Shown here in pieces: positions 1 to 8,500 of a DNA stretch of 64,000 nucleotides (position 1 is its first letter; every line of letters begins with the position of its first letter). The stretch comes from JALXCH01 sp964495805. Lineage in GTDB: Bacteria > Calditrichota > Calditrichia > RBG-13-44-9. The notes under the pieces are model-generated. The model saw only the letters and a program-made list of their open reading frames with translations. It did no database searches and had not been told where the DNA came from. The stretch covers positions 1-64,000 of the forward strand of contig CAZBWV010000035.1 of the NCBI GenBank assembly GCA_964495805.1, read 5' to 3'. The translations under genes were made by a program, and so were the position numbers.

Positions 1-14
1 GGGAGCCGACCCGT

Positions 15-1031
15 TTAAAATTTGGCTTCTTCCCAGCCGGCTTCCTGATGCAGCTTTTCCATCAGCGCATCGTAGGCAGCTTTTTTCTTCTCACGCAAAA
101 TCTGTTCTTTCAGTTCATCGTGCACTTCGGCCAGCGGACGAGTTTCTTTTTTCCGTTCTTCCACTTTGAGGATGTGGTAACCGAAACGAGTTTCGATGAT
201 ATCGCTTACCTGGCCCACCGGCGTGTTAAAAGCAGCATCTTCGAACGGCTTCACCATCACTCCGCGTCCAAAATCCTTGTACAACCCGCCATTTTTTGCC
301 GATCCCGGGTCTTCGGAATACTTTTTCGCCAGTTCGGCGAAATCGGCACCATTTCGAGCTTCCTGTAAAATTCCTTCCATCTTCTTGCGGATTTCTTGCT
401 TTTGCTCTTCGGTTTTACCCTGAGTGCTCAGCAGGATGTGACGGACGGTGGCTGTTTTATCCTGTCCGTACCTCTGTGCAATTTCTTCTTCGCTAACCTG
501 GGTTTCTTTTCCGATGGTGTCATCCAGGTATTTTTCAATCATCAAACCTTTTCCCAGTTCTTCTTTCACGTAATCCACATCCACGCCATTGCTTTCCAGC
601 ACGTACTTAAATTTGGCCGGTCCGCCAAATCGCTGAGCCTTTGCATTAAACACACTATCCACCTGGGCGGAGTCCAGGGAATAGCCGGCTTTTTCTGCCG
701 CAACAACCAGCAACTCTTTATCCGCATAGCTTCGTGCATTGTCCATCACAATCTGTTTAATCTGCTCGGGTTGCATCCGTGTTAACTCCACCGCACGCCG
801 TCCCAGGTTCTGCTGCAATTCCTGGAACACGGTTCCGGTGGTCACCGTAAACCGGTTTGTTTTGATCAAAACGTTGTTCTTTTCCGGTGCAAAATAGGGC
901 ACCACCGCGGAAACGGATTTAGCCAGATTATACGCTTCGGTTCCTTCCTTCAGCTGATCGGCGCTCTCCTTTTTTCCGCACGACCACAAAAAGATTGCGA
1001 TCAGCAATCCCACGGACAAAAACTTCTTCAT
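15..1031 (-). CDS. PpiC-type peptidyl-prolyl isomerase lipoprotein
   Basis: Parvulin-family foldase, predicted to isomerise prolyl bonds of envelope proteins in the periplasm. The N-terminus is a lipoprotein signal with lipobox LWSC, making Cys18 the likely lipidated residue. A SurA-like helical region follows, then one parvulin domain at about residues 194-293, recognisable from VRHILL, the FAELAKKYSEDP stretch and FGYHILKV near its end. At 338 residues it is the usual length for a single-PpiC SurA/PrsA-like protein. A TTGAAA-N17-TAATAT promoter lies just upstream. A second, unrelated foldase lipoprotein (cyclophilin type) is encoded about 1 kb away on the other strand. The family is secure; clients are unknown. 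Confidence 0.93.
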   Translation of the reverse strand: MKKFLSVGLLIAIFLWSCGKKESADQLKEGTEAYNLAKSVSAVVPYFAPEKNNVLIKTNRFTVTTGTVFQELQQNLGRRAVELTRMQPEQIKQIVMDNARSYADKELLVVAAEKAGYSLDSAQVDSVFNAKAQRFGGPAKFKYVLESNGVDVDYVKEELGKGLMIEKYLDDTIGKETQVSEEEIAQRYGQDKTATVRHILLSTQGKTEEQKQEIRKKMEGILQEARNGADFAELAKKYSEDPGSAKNGGLYKDFGRGVMVKPFEDAAFNTPVGQVSDIIETRFGYHILKVEERKKETRPLAEVHDELKEQILREKKKAAYDALMEKLHQEAGWEEAKF

Positions 1032-1050
1032 AACATCATCTCCAGAGTAA

Positions 1051-1079
1051 ATATTAAATTTGATTAATTAACCTTTCAA
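1051..1079 (-). promoter_or_regulatory. Candidate sigma-70 promoter of the ppiC gene
   Basis: On the minus strand TTGAAA (1074-1079) and TAATAT (1051-1056) are separated by exactly 17 bases, 20 bases before the ppiC start codon. The -35 matches 5 of 6 and the -10 4 of 6 consensus positions. The leader would be very short but contains a CTGGAG ribosome-binding site. Confidence 0.45.
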
Positions 1080-1243
1080 GATAACCATAAAAGATGCGGA
1101 TTCATAATATTTTTCTTTTTGTGCGCACATTTTGATCCGGAAAGGGCGAAAGGACGACTCTTTTCAGAATCAGAAACCGAAAAGCCGGGAAAGTCCCTTT
1201 TTCTCTTTGCGCATTCCCTGTTGGAATGGATATTGGGCCTGCG

Positions 1244-1831
1244 CTACCTGTCCGCAGCCGGAGCGGCTTTTAGCCGTGAGGCTATCCGGGCTACCCGCTG
1301 CCCTAATTGTTTTGCCTTTTCCAGAAAACGCTCATCCACCTGCTTTTCCTGACCAAATGGTGCTTCCCCGGTAATTGCGGAAGCCCCAAATGCCTGTTGC
1401 CAGTGCGGACCACCCACCACAATCATCCCAAAAACAAGCATGGAATGAAGGATGTTCAACTGTACCAGTTCCTCTCCGGCGGAAATTCCCCCACCGGTGG
1501 TAAAAGCGGCTCCCACCTTGTTTTTAAGAGGTTCCCCACGGAAGGGCCAGCGGTTAATAAAAGACTGCACCGGTGGAGCCACGTTGGCATTGTACACCGG
1601 CGAGCCCACCACAATAGCATCCGCCCACAAAACATCCTGATTATGAGCCTGTGTTACCGACAAAACCCTCACCCGGGTTCCGGGCACCCGGGAGGCCCCT
1701 TCGCCAACCGCCTGTGCCATCGCCTTCGTATGCCCATCCTTACTGTAGTACACCACCAGCACCCGGGTCGTCTCACCCGCCTGTATTAACCAGATCCCCA
1801 ACAAACTCAAGAACAAAATCTTTTTTAGCAT
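1244..1831 (-). CDS. Exported WrbA-like flavodoxin family protein
   Basis: Flavodoxin-fold protein of the WrbA/NAD(P)H:quinone oxidoreductase type. The phosphate loop YYSKDGHTKAMA (about residues 28-39) binds FMN phosphate, GSPVYNANVAPP corresponds to the second FMN loop, and FTTGGGISAGEE matches the WrbA third loop. Unusually the domain is preceded by a hydrophobic leader (about residues 1-18, ending QAG), suggesting export to the periplasm or anchoring at the membrane, whereas WrbA proteins are normally cytosolic. Export of a folded flavoprotein would normally need Tat, but no twin arginine is visible; alternatively FMN is loaded outside. The gene stands alone, divergent from the HEAT-cyclophilin gene. 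The fold is confident, enzymatic role less so. Confidence 0.85.
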   Translation of the reverse strand: MLKKILFLSLLGIWLIQAGETTRVLVVYYSKDGHTKAMAQAVGEGASRVPGTRVRVLSVTQAHNQDVLWADAIVVGSPVYNANVAPPVQSFINRWPFRGEPLKNKVGAAFTTGGGISAGEELVQLNILHSMLVFGMIVVGGPHWQQAFGASAITGEAPFGQEKQVDERFLEKAKQLGQRVARIASRLKAAPAADR

Positions 1832-1948
1832 CGTTGAACCTTCCTGTAATGGTTATTTAAAGATAATGTGCAGGAACCTCAGTATCAACTTGATTCAACA
1901 GTCAATTTTTCGGAAATTCAGAGCCTGTTAACGGAATCGGAGACACAT

Positions 1949-3967
1949 ATGAAGCTGCTTCACTTTTCAATTTTGCTGTTTGTTTTGTTACTATCCTGCT
2001 CACACCCCGATCAACAGGTTTTTCAGGAGATGCGCCAGCTGGAATATCTTCGCGACACCAATCCGGATAAATTCGTCTCCTGGTTGAACAGCGATCGGGA
2101 ACAGATTCGTGCCCGGGCGGTGGCCACCCTGGGCCGAATTCAGGATAGCACCACCATCGCGTGGGTTGCCAATGCCCTGAATGATCCCAGCCCGTTGGTG
2201 CGCAACGAAGCAGCTTTTGCCATCGGTCAGTTTTTTAACCCCGCCGCCGAACAACCCACGCTGGACGCTCTGGATTTAGAGAAAAACCCCACCATAATCA
2301 CCCGGCTGATCGAATCCATCGGAAAAGTAGGCACCCAGAAATCGTTCAACCGCATGCTGGACTTCATCGAAAGTTTGAATCCGGAATATGAGAAAGCGGT
2401 GATGATTACCTCCGGACTGATGGCGTACCGGGGCCACTCTCCCATCCGAAATGCTCCGTACATTGGGGTAGTGCTCAATAAAACACCCCACCCGGAGGTG
2501 CGCTGGCGAGCTGCCTACGCATTGTATCGGATCGCTTCCCCGCAAACGGTAAAAGATTTATTTAAAGCACTGAACCATGAGGATGCGCTAACCCGGGTAT
2601 TTGCCCTGAAGGGACTGCGAATGGTAGCATCGGTGATTCTCTCCCGGGACAAGAGCGGTAAACCCAAACATGCCCTGACCGAGGAAGCCCGGGGCATCAT
2701 CTGGTCGGACTCCTGTTACAATCGGTTAAAAGTTCTGGTACAGGATTCCAGCTGGTTCGTTCGCATGGAAGTGCAGCATTTTCTAAACACTCTGAATAGT
2801 TTGACCCTCTGGCCACTGATTGCCCGCGGCATCGGGGACGACCATCCCTACGTCAAGGAAGCCGGGCTGGAAGCTGCATCGAATTTTAAGTCCCAGCAAT
2901 CCCGCCTGGTGCTCCTGGGAACGGCATCGCAGGATAAAAACTGGCAACTCCGGGGTAAAGCGCTGGTGGCACTGACCCGAAACTATCCCGCCGAAGCCAT
3001 GAATTTTATCCGAAGCAACATCCACCGCTATCGCTTCCCGGAAAATTACTTTTTCATTAAAGCACTGGGAGCCCTTCCGGGAGAGGAGGCCACCGATTTA
3101 CTGTTGCAACTGGCTGATTCCCCCGATACCGCCCAGGTTACCACCGTCATGGAAGTGTTAACTCAGCGAGAAGGGGTTCCCACATCCTTTTACCTGAAAA
3201 AGCTGGAAACCGGCGATCGCGCCCTGGTGACACTAATTGCCCAGTACCTGGGTGCCCTCAGGGAAAAACAGGCTGTGCCGCTTTTGATGCGGATTTACCG
3301 GAAGTTCCGGGCACCCCGGGACATCGAGCCGATGGAAGCCATTATTGCTGCCCTGGGATACATCGGCGATTCGCGGGCTGTTTCATTCCTGGAGCAGGAA
3401 TTGAACAACGAATTTCCTTCCATTCGCACCAAAGCCCACAAAGCATTAAAAATGATCACCGGCAAAGATTACCCGGTCGAAAAACGACCGCCTAAACTGG
3501 TCACCCGCATCGACTTTCCCCCGGTTGCTCCGGAAGAACGTCCGCAGGTAAAATTCCACACCACCCGGGGCGATTTTGTGCTGGAGCTGCGTCCCGATAA
3601 AGCACCGGTAACCGTAGCCAATTTTCTCTATCTGGTGAAAAAACAGTTCTACCGAAACATCTATTTCCACCGGGTGATTCCCGGATTTGTGGTCCAGGCT
3701 GGCGATCCACGTGGCGACGGCTGGGGCGGTCCCGGTTACACCATCCCGTGCGAATACAACGATCTGTTCTTCGAACGAGGCGTGGTGGGAATGGCAACAG
3801 CCGGAAAGGATACCGGCGGAAGCCAATTCTTCATTACCCAGCTACCTCAACCTCATTTAAACGGCCGATACACCGCTTTCGGAAAAGTCATTTCCGGGAT
3901 GAACGTTATCGATCATCTGGAACCGTACGATCAGATTCTGAACGCAGAAATTGTTAGCAATCGCTAA
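1949..3967 (+). CDS. HEAT-repeat/cyclophilin fusion lipoprotein (peptidyl-prolyl isomerase)
   Basis: A 672-residue protein joining a long alpha-helical HEAT-repeat solenoid to a C-terminal cyclophilin domain. The ATG at 1949 is chosen over an upstream in-frame ATG (1868) because it follows a GGAG-like site and opens directly on a lipoprotein signal ending in LLLSC. The HEAT section covers most of residues 25-520, with repeats such as LVRNEAAFAIG and EVRWRAAYALY. The last ~145 residues carry cyclophilin landmarks: FHRVIPGFVVQAGDP (catalytic Arg), GSQFFIT and HLNGRYTAFG. It should be an outer- or inner-membrane-tethered proline isomerase whose solenoid docks a partner. Catalytic residues appear intact. 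The partner is unknown. Confidence 0.9.
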   Translation: MKLLHFSILLFVLLLSCSHPDQQVFQEMRQLEYLRDTNPDKFVSWLNSDREQIRARAVATLGRIQDSTTIAWVANALNDPSPLVRNEAAFAIGQFFNPAAEQPTLDALDLEKNPTIITRLIESIGKVGTQKSFNRMLDFIESLNPEYEKAVMITSGLMAYRGHSPIRNAPYIGVVLNKTPHPEVRWRAAYALYRIASPQTVKDLFKALNHEDALTRVFALKGLRMVASVILSRDKSGKPKHALTEEARGIIWSDSCYNRLKVLVQDSSWFVRMEVQHFLNTLNSLTLWPLIARGIGDDHPYVKEAGLEAASNFKSQQSRLVLLGTASQDKNWQLRGKALVALTRNYPAEAMNFIRSNIHRYRFPENYFFIKALGALPGEEATDLLLQLADSPDTAQVTTVMEVLTQREGVPTSFYLKKLETGDRALVTLIAQYLGALREKQAVPLLMRIYRKFRAPRDIEPMEAIIAALGYIGDSRAVSFLEQELNNEFPSIRTKAHKALKMITGKDYPVEKRPPKLVTRIDFPPVAPEERPQVKFHTTRGDFVLELRPDKAPVTVANFLYLVKKQFYRNIYFHRVIPGFVVQAGDPRGDGWGGPGYTIPCEYNDLFFERGVVGMATAGKDTGGSQFFITQLPQPHLNGRYTAFGKVISGMNVIDHLEPYDQILNAEIVSNR

Positions 3968-3981
3968 ATTCCCTTTCTAAA

Positions 3982-4009
3982 TTGAATTTTGTCGTCGTCA
4001 GTGTAAATT
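3982..4009 (+). promoter_or_regulatory. Candidate promoter of the TPR gene
   Basis: TTGAAT (3982-3987) and TAAATT (4004-4009) are spaced by 16 bases in the 75-base gap between the HEAT-cyclophilin and TPR genes. Moderate matches only; a strong GGGGGTCC site precedes the TPR start. Confidence 0.3.
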
Positions 4010-4042
4010 GTTCTATGTTTCATTTAACATGATGGGGGTCCT

Positions 4043-4813
4043 ATGAAATTCTCTAATCTATTTACTCTGTTAATCGCTTTCATTCTGGTGCTTGGTTTAT
4101 CATCTGGCTATGCACAGGATGCCGCCCAGCTAATTGCCAGTGGAGACAAAGCGTATGCGGAATTCAATAACGAAGAAGCGCTGAATTATTACCAGCAGGC
4201 GGTTCAGGCCGATCCGAACAATTACGAAGCGTTATGGAAATTAGCCCGTGCTTATGTGGACGTGGGTGAACGTTTAAAAGATAAGGACAAGCGGCGTGAG
4301 TTCTATAAAAAGTCCGAAGAATATGCCCGAAAAGCGGTTCAGGCAAATCCCGAGGGAGCGGAAGGGCATCTGTATTTGAGCATTGCGCTGGGCCGGGTTG
4401 CGCTGGATGCCGGAGCCAAGGAACGCATTCGGCTCTCTAAAGAGATTAAAGCAGAAGTGGATAAAGCACTGAAACTGGATCCAAACAACGATATCGCCTG
4501 GCACGTACTGGGTCGCTGGCATCGCAAACTTTCCTCCCTGAACTGGATTGAACGTGGTTTTGCCAATACCTTTCTTGGCGGCGTGCCCAAAGAGGCATCC
4601 ATGGACAAGGCGGTGGAATGCTTTCAGAAAGCCATTGAGCTGAATCCCGGTCACATCAATCACCACCTGGAGCTGGCCATTACCTACGAAAAAATCGGAA
4701 ACAAAGAAGCCGCCAGGGCGGAATACCAGAAGGTCTTGGAGCTTCCCAAGACCGATGCGGATGACGACCTGCACAAGGAGGAAGCCCGCAAACGTCTAAA
4801 AAAACTGGATTAA
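4043..4813 (+). CDS. Exported TPR protein resembling the RMDN family
   Basis: A 256-residue protein with a cleavable signal peptide (residues 1-24, ending SSGYA) followed by tetratricopeptide repeats, for example EEALNYYQQAVQADPNNYEAL and MDKAVECFQKAIELNPGHI. The order of helices and the segment around LGRWHRKLSSLNW, with an aromatic linker between repeats, resembles regulator-of-microtubule-dynamics (RMDN) type TPR proteins, which have many bacterial relatives of unknown function. It is probably a periplasmic scaffold. It lies 19 bases before the MscS gene, so the two are likely cotranscribed, which may hint at a shared envelope role. Fold sure, function unknown. Confidence 0.8.
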   Translation: MKFSNLFTLLIAFILVLGLSSGYAQDAAQLIASGDKAYAEFNNEEALNYYQQAVQADPNNYEALWKLARAYVDVGERLKDKDKRREFYKKSEEYARKAVQANPEGAEGHLYLSIALGRVALDAGAKERIRLSKEIKAEVDKALKLDPNNDIAWHVLGRWHRKLSSLNWIERGFANTFLGGVPKEASMDKAVECFQKAIELNPGHINHHLELAITYEKIGNKEAARAEYQKVLELPKTDADDDLHKEEARKRLKKLD

Positions 4814-4832
4814 TCACAAAGGAGTTTCTTCC

Positions 4833-5897
4833 ATGGATTTGTCCCGGATTACACAGAATCCTGTCCATCTGGCTTTGTTAAAAATTCTCCTGACCGTTCT
4901 GCTTTCCATTGGTGTGTACTATTTACTGAAACTGCTGGTCATTCGATACATCCGAAAAGCAACCGAAAAGACCCGTACCAAACTGGACGACTTACTCATT
5001 GAATTCCTGGAAAAATTCCTTTTTCGCATTACCTTAATTACGGCTCTGTATTTCATCGGTCAATATCTCTCCGTGTTTTCCGGCGAAAGGGTTTTCTTTT
5101 ATTTCTCTCAAATTCTCTATGCCATTGTGGTTATCGTCGTTACCACCCTGGCCGTGCGACTCATCAATTTTGTAATTGTGTACTATTTGACCCAGATCTC
5201 TCGTCGCACCGGCACTGAGGTGGAAAAAGACTTCGGGCTACTCATTCAGCGAGTGATTCAGATTGTGGCGTACTCCATTGCTGCCATCACCATTCTCACA
5301 CATTTTAATGTGGACGTAAAAGGGCTTGTCGCCACTCTGGGTGTTGGTTCACTGGCCATTGCCCTGGCCGCTCAGGACACGCTCTCCAATATGATTGCCG
5401 GTTTTGTCATCATGGTCGATCGCCCATTTCGTGTGGGCGATCGCATTAAAACACCCAACAATGTTGTTGGAGAGGTGTTCGAAATTGGCCTGCGCAGCAT
5501 GAAGCTGCTGGATTTCGAAAAGAACCTGCACATCATTCCCAACGCCGATATCATCAAATCCGAGGTTATCAATTACTCTTACCCCAATCCCAAAGTCCGG
5601 GTAAAGGTAGATGTGGGGGTTGCTTACGGCAGCGACCTGGAAAAAGTCAAGCAGATTATGATTGATGTGTGCAAGCAACATCCAAAGGTATTAAAAGACC
5701 CGGAACCCAACGCCTATTTTGTGAATTTTGGGGACTCTTCTCTGGATTTGACCTGCATTTCGTTTGTAAACCATTACAAAGATGCCTGGACCACTGCGGA
5801 TGAATTACGTATGGCTATTTACCAGGCGTTTGACAAACACGGAATCGAAATTCCGTTTCCTCAGCATGTGGTGTATTTACATAGGGAAAGCGAATGA
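4833..5897 (+). CDS. MscS-family mechanosensitive channel
   Basis: A small-conductance mechanosensitive channel of 354 residues, expected in the inner membrane to release solutes on hypo-osmotic shock. Four predicted membrane helices occupy residues 10-160, followed by the pore-lining helix with Gly/Ala-rich packing (ATLGVGSLAIALAAQD, about 165-180) and the beta domain beginning FVIMVDRPFRVGDRI. The C-terminal alpha/beta domain is complete. The start follows an AAGGAG site. Its stop overlaps the start of the tandem ThyX gene (ATGA type overlap at 5894-5897), implying translational coupling. Confidence 0.93.
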   Translation: MDLSRITQNPVHLALLKILLTVLLSIGVYYLLKLLVIRYIRKATEKTRTKLDDLLIEFLEKFLFRITLITALYFIGQYLSVFSGERVFFYFSQILYAIVVIVVTTLAVRLINFVIVYYLTQISRRTGTEVEKDFGLLIQRVIQIVAYSIAAITILTHFNVDVKGLVATLGVGSLAIALAAQDTLSNMIAGFVIMVDRPFRVGDRIKTPNNVVGEVFEIGLRSMKLLDFEKNLHIIPNADIIKSEVINYSYPNPKVRVKVDVGVAYGSDLEKVKQIMIDVCKQHPKVLKDPEPNAYFVNFGDSSLDLTCISFVNHYKDAWTTADELRMAIYQAFDKHGIEIPFPQHVVYLHRESE

Positions 5898-7453
5898 AGA
5901 TTTTTCTCTCCGGTTACAATTTAGATATCGAGACACTATCTGAGCTACGCCATTTTGTAGAACAGGTGTATTCTCTGCTGTCTCCGGACTTCCGGGAAAG
6001 TAAGAGCGAACCGGAGCGAGCAACGGTTCTGGATCAGCTTTATGAGCGGGCGAAAGAATTGGTTTTGCGAGAGAACCTGACACCGGAGACCCTGTCTGCC
6101 GCCTATGCTCGCATCAGCCGAAGTCCCAAACCGGTGAATGAATTGCGAGAAATTGCACGCAAGGAAGTGGATCGGGCACGAAAGTCCAATCAGAATATTA
6201 TTTTCGGTTTGGGGCACAGTTCGGTTGCCGAACATGCCGTATTTAATTTTGACGTGATTGATGTTTCGCGATTGGCGGTAGAATTCATTGAACACTTCCG
6301 GCTGGCATCTTTTACGGAAAAATCCCAGCGCTACGTACTTTTTCGGGATGAATTTGTGACTCCTGCGGAGCTGGAGTCAACGGATCTCCGGCAAGAATAT
6401 CAGAGCGTGGTTAAGTCTCTTTTCTCTGCGTACCACCAGCTGTACAAAAAACTTCGGCCGTATGTGTTCGAAAAATATGCTCACCTTGCCAGCGAGCGAA
6501 AGAATCACTCCATGCTGGAAGGATTGGCTAAAGAGGATGCCCGCTACATCACTCCCCTGGCTACCAGCACGCAGTTAGGCATAACTCTGAACGCCCGCTC
6601 CCTGGAACGAATGATTTCGAAGGGAGCAGCCCATCCGCTTCAGGAGGTTCGACAATTCGCCCGAGCACTTTATCAGGCTTCGGCGCATTACGCTCCATCC
6701 CTTATCAAATACACCGAACCCACAAAATATTTGCTCAACAAAGAGGAGAAACTTCACCGGTTGTTAAATGTTTTTACAGCACCAGAAATATCGGAAGAAC
6801 CAGCAGAAGAAGTTCGCCTGCTTCAGGTAACACCGGACGCCGATCAGCATCTACTTACCACCTTATTTTTTCGCTACGCCTCTCTTTCCTTTCATCGTGC
6901 TCAACAGATGGCCAAACGTTTAACCCCGGAAGATAAAAAGCGGATTTTTCGTGAAGTATTTCGTCACATCAATCCCTGGGATGCCGTACTCCGGGAATTT
7001 GAAACCGTTCAGATGACCTTTGAATTGGTAGTCAGCGCTTCCAGTTATGCCCAGTTCAAACGGCACCGCATGGCCACCATCATTCCCCAGAATTACAATT
7101 TATCTCTGGGAACAACCATCCCACCTGCCATTCGCGAGGTCGGCATGGAAGCATTTTTCCTGGAACACATTGAGCAGGCAGAAAAGTTGTACCGTAAACT
7201 CCAGCAATTCAATCCGGTAATTGCCCCTTATATTCTGACCAACGCCCACCGACGGCGCATTCTCTTTCAGCTCAATTTAAGGGAATTTTACCACTTCCTG
7301 CGCCTAAGGGAAGACGAACACGCCCAATGGGACATTCGTCAAACTGCGGAGCAGATGCACCGGACTGTATCCCGGCATCTTCCCCTGACCGGGGCTCTTC
7401 TGGCCGGGAAACACCGTTTTGTGGAAAGCTACCGGAAATTTTTCCAATCTTGA
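5894..7453 (+). CDS. Tandem ThyX-like (FAD-dependent thymidylate synthase fold) protein
   Basis: A 519-residue protein containing two copies of the ThyX fold. The N-terminal copy (about 60-275) has GHSSVAEHA (107-115), the RLAS....SQRY part of the family signature (136-147) and NARSLE (233-238). The C-terminal copy (about 310-515) has the RHR triplet (390-392) and the NLREFYHFLRLREDEHAQW region (461-479). Classic ThyX is 210-250 residues with both signature halves in one domain and makes dTMP using FAD, NADPH and methylene-THF. Here the first copy has lost the leading Arg of RHR and the second has lost SxxxxSQRY, so substrate binding may be shared between copies or the activity changed. The neighbours give no clue, though a dCMP deaminase occurs at 37.6 kb. 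Fold sure, reaction unsure. Confidence 0.82.
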   Translation: MKIFLSGYNLDIETLSELRHFVEQVYSLLSPDFRESKSEPERATVLDQLYERAKELVLRENLTPETLSAAYARISRSPKPVNELREIARKEVDRARKSNQNIIFGLGHSSVAEHAVFNFDVIDVSRLAVEFIEHFRLASFTEKSQRYVLFRDEFVTPAELESTDLRQEYQSVVKSLFSAYHQLYKKLRPYVFEKYAHLASERKNHSMLEGLAKEDARYITPLATSTQLGITLNARSLERMISKGAAHPLQEVRQFARALYQASAHYAPSLIKYTEPTKYLLNKEEKLHRLLNVFTAPEISEEPAEEVRLLQVTPDADQHLLTTLFFRYASLSFHRAQQMAKRLTPEDKKRIFREVFRHINPWDAVLREFETVQMTFELVVSASSYAQFKRHRMATIIPQNYNLSLGTTIPPAIREVGMEAFFLEHIEQAEKLYRKLQQFNPVIAPYILTNAHRRRILFQLNLREFYHFLRLREDEHAQWDIRQTAEQMHRTVSRHLPLTGALLAGKHRFVESYRKFFQS

Positions 7454-7509
7454 AACTTTTTTCTTTTCACCATCATCAAATTTAATTCAATAAGTCTGGA
7501 GGAATGATT

Positions 7510-7770
7510 ATGCCTACTTACAAATATCGCTGTTCGTCATGTGGTTATGAATTCGAACAATTTAGCTCCATTTCCTCCTACAGCAGGGAATTAGAATGTC
7601 CCATTTGCGGTCACACTGCGCATGTCATGATTACAGGTGGTTCCGGCCTGATTTTTAAAGGAAGCGGATTTTATATTACCGACTACAAAAACAAAAACAA
7701 CGGAAACGGTTCCGGCAGTTCTAAAACTTCTTCTTCACCATCCAGTAGTTCCAAATCCGACAAAAAATAA
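7510..7770 (+). CDS. FmdB-family zinc-ribbon protein
   Basis: A short protein that starts MPTYKYRC, the typical opening of FmdB-family zinc ribbons. Two CxxC pairs (CSSC and CPIC) bracket about 20 residues and should bind one zinc ion. The C-terminal third is a low-complexity Ser/Asn/Lys tail. The ATG at 7510 is preferred over the one at 7504 because GGAGGA (7498-7503) is then six bases away. The family was named for a putative regulator of formamidase genes, but most members have no proven function. A strong terminator follows at 7798. Confidence 0.88.
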   Translation: MPTYKYRCSSCGYEFEQFSSISSYSRELECPICGHTAHVMITGGSGLIFKGSGFYITDYKNKNNGNGSGSSKTSSSPSSSSKSDKK

Positions 7771-7797
7771 ATGGTTGACGAAAAAAACTTGTTTATT

Positions 7798-7835
7798 ATG
7801 CTGCGTCTGTCTGGTCGCAGCATTTTTTATTTTTT
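7798..7835 (+). terminator. Rho-independent terminator after the FmdB-like gene
   Basis: Perfect 8-base stem ATGCTGCG (7798-7805) with CGCAGCAT (7816-7823), a 10-base loop, then a T-rich tract (7823-7835). It ends the operon beginning near 4 kb and lies in front of the HAD gene. Confidence 0.85.
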
Positions 7836-7852
7836 CAGGAAGGAAATCGCTT

Positions 7853-8500
7853 ATGATTTCGGTTGATTTAATAATTTTCGATTTAGATGGAACCCTGGTG
7901 GACTCCACGCTGGATATTGCCCAAACCACCAATTATGTGCTGGAAAAATTAGGATTTCATTCCCTTCCGATGGAGCAAATCAAGTCCTATGTAGGAGATG
8001 GAATTGCTCGTCTGGTGGAACGGAGTCTGAGCACCCAGACCCATCCGGATGAGCAACTGCTCAAACGTGCGCTGGATTTGTATTATCAGCATCATGAGGC
8101 ACATTGCACCGACTTTTCCAGACCATTTCCCGGTGTTGTGGAAACCCTTGACTATTTTGTCCGCAAGAAAAAGATTGTGATTAGCAACAAAGCGGAACGT
8201 TTTAGCCAAAAAGTGCTAAAAGAGCTGAATCTGGACAGGTATTTTGAGCTCATTCTGGGGGGTGATTCACTGCCGTTTAAAAAACCTGACCCGCGGGTTA
8301 TCCAAACTGTACTCAAACAATTTTCTATCTCTCCCCAAAAAGCTATCATTGTTGGGGACGGACCCCAGGATATTGAGTGTGGACACCGGGCAGGAATTTA
8401 CACCTGTGGAGTAACCTACGGATTTCGTCCAGTTCACGAACTCCAGAAAGCTGATTTTTTAATAGAGCAAATGGCGAAATTGAAGGATATTTTGATATAG
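7853..8500 (+). CDS. HAD-family phosphatase, phosphoglycolate-phosphatase like
   Basis: Haloacid-dehalogenase hydrolase of 215 residues. Motif I is FDLDGTLVDS (nucleophile Asp in DLDGT), motif II is IVISNKAE, motif III includes KKPDP and motif IV is IVGDGPQDIECG. The helical cap lies between motifs I and II (C1 cap), the Gph/PGP arrangement, so 2-phosphoglycolate or another small phosphate ester is the likely substrate. The ATG at 7853 is chosen because AGGAAGG lies just before it; an upstream TTG extension would read straight through the terminator hairpin. It appears to be monocistronic. Confidence 0.88.
   Translation: MISVDLIIFDLDGTLVDSTLDIAQTTNYVLEKLGFHSLPMEQIKSYVGDGIARLVERSLSTQTHPDEQLLKRALDLYYQHHEAHCTDFSRPFPGVVETLDYFVRKKKIVISNKAERFSQKVLKELNLDRYFELILGGDSLPFKKPDPRVIQTVLKQFSISPQKAIIVGDGPQDIECGHRAGIYTCGVTYGFRPVHELQKADFLIEQMAKLKDILI

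Noticed and set aside
7775..7852. TTG-started N-terminal extension of the HAD phosphatase, with Cys-rich leader
   Set aside because: It would be translated through a strong terminator hairpin and the HAD family starts at the later ATG with a good SD.
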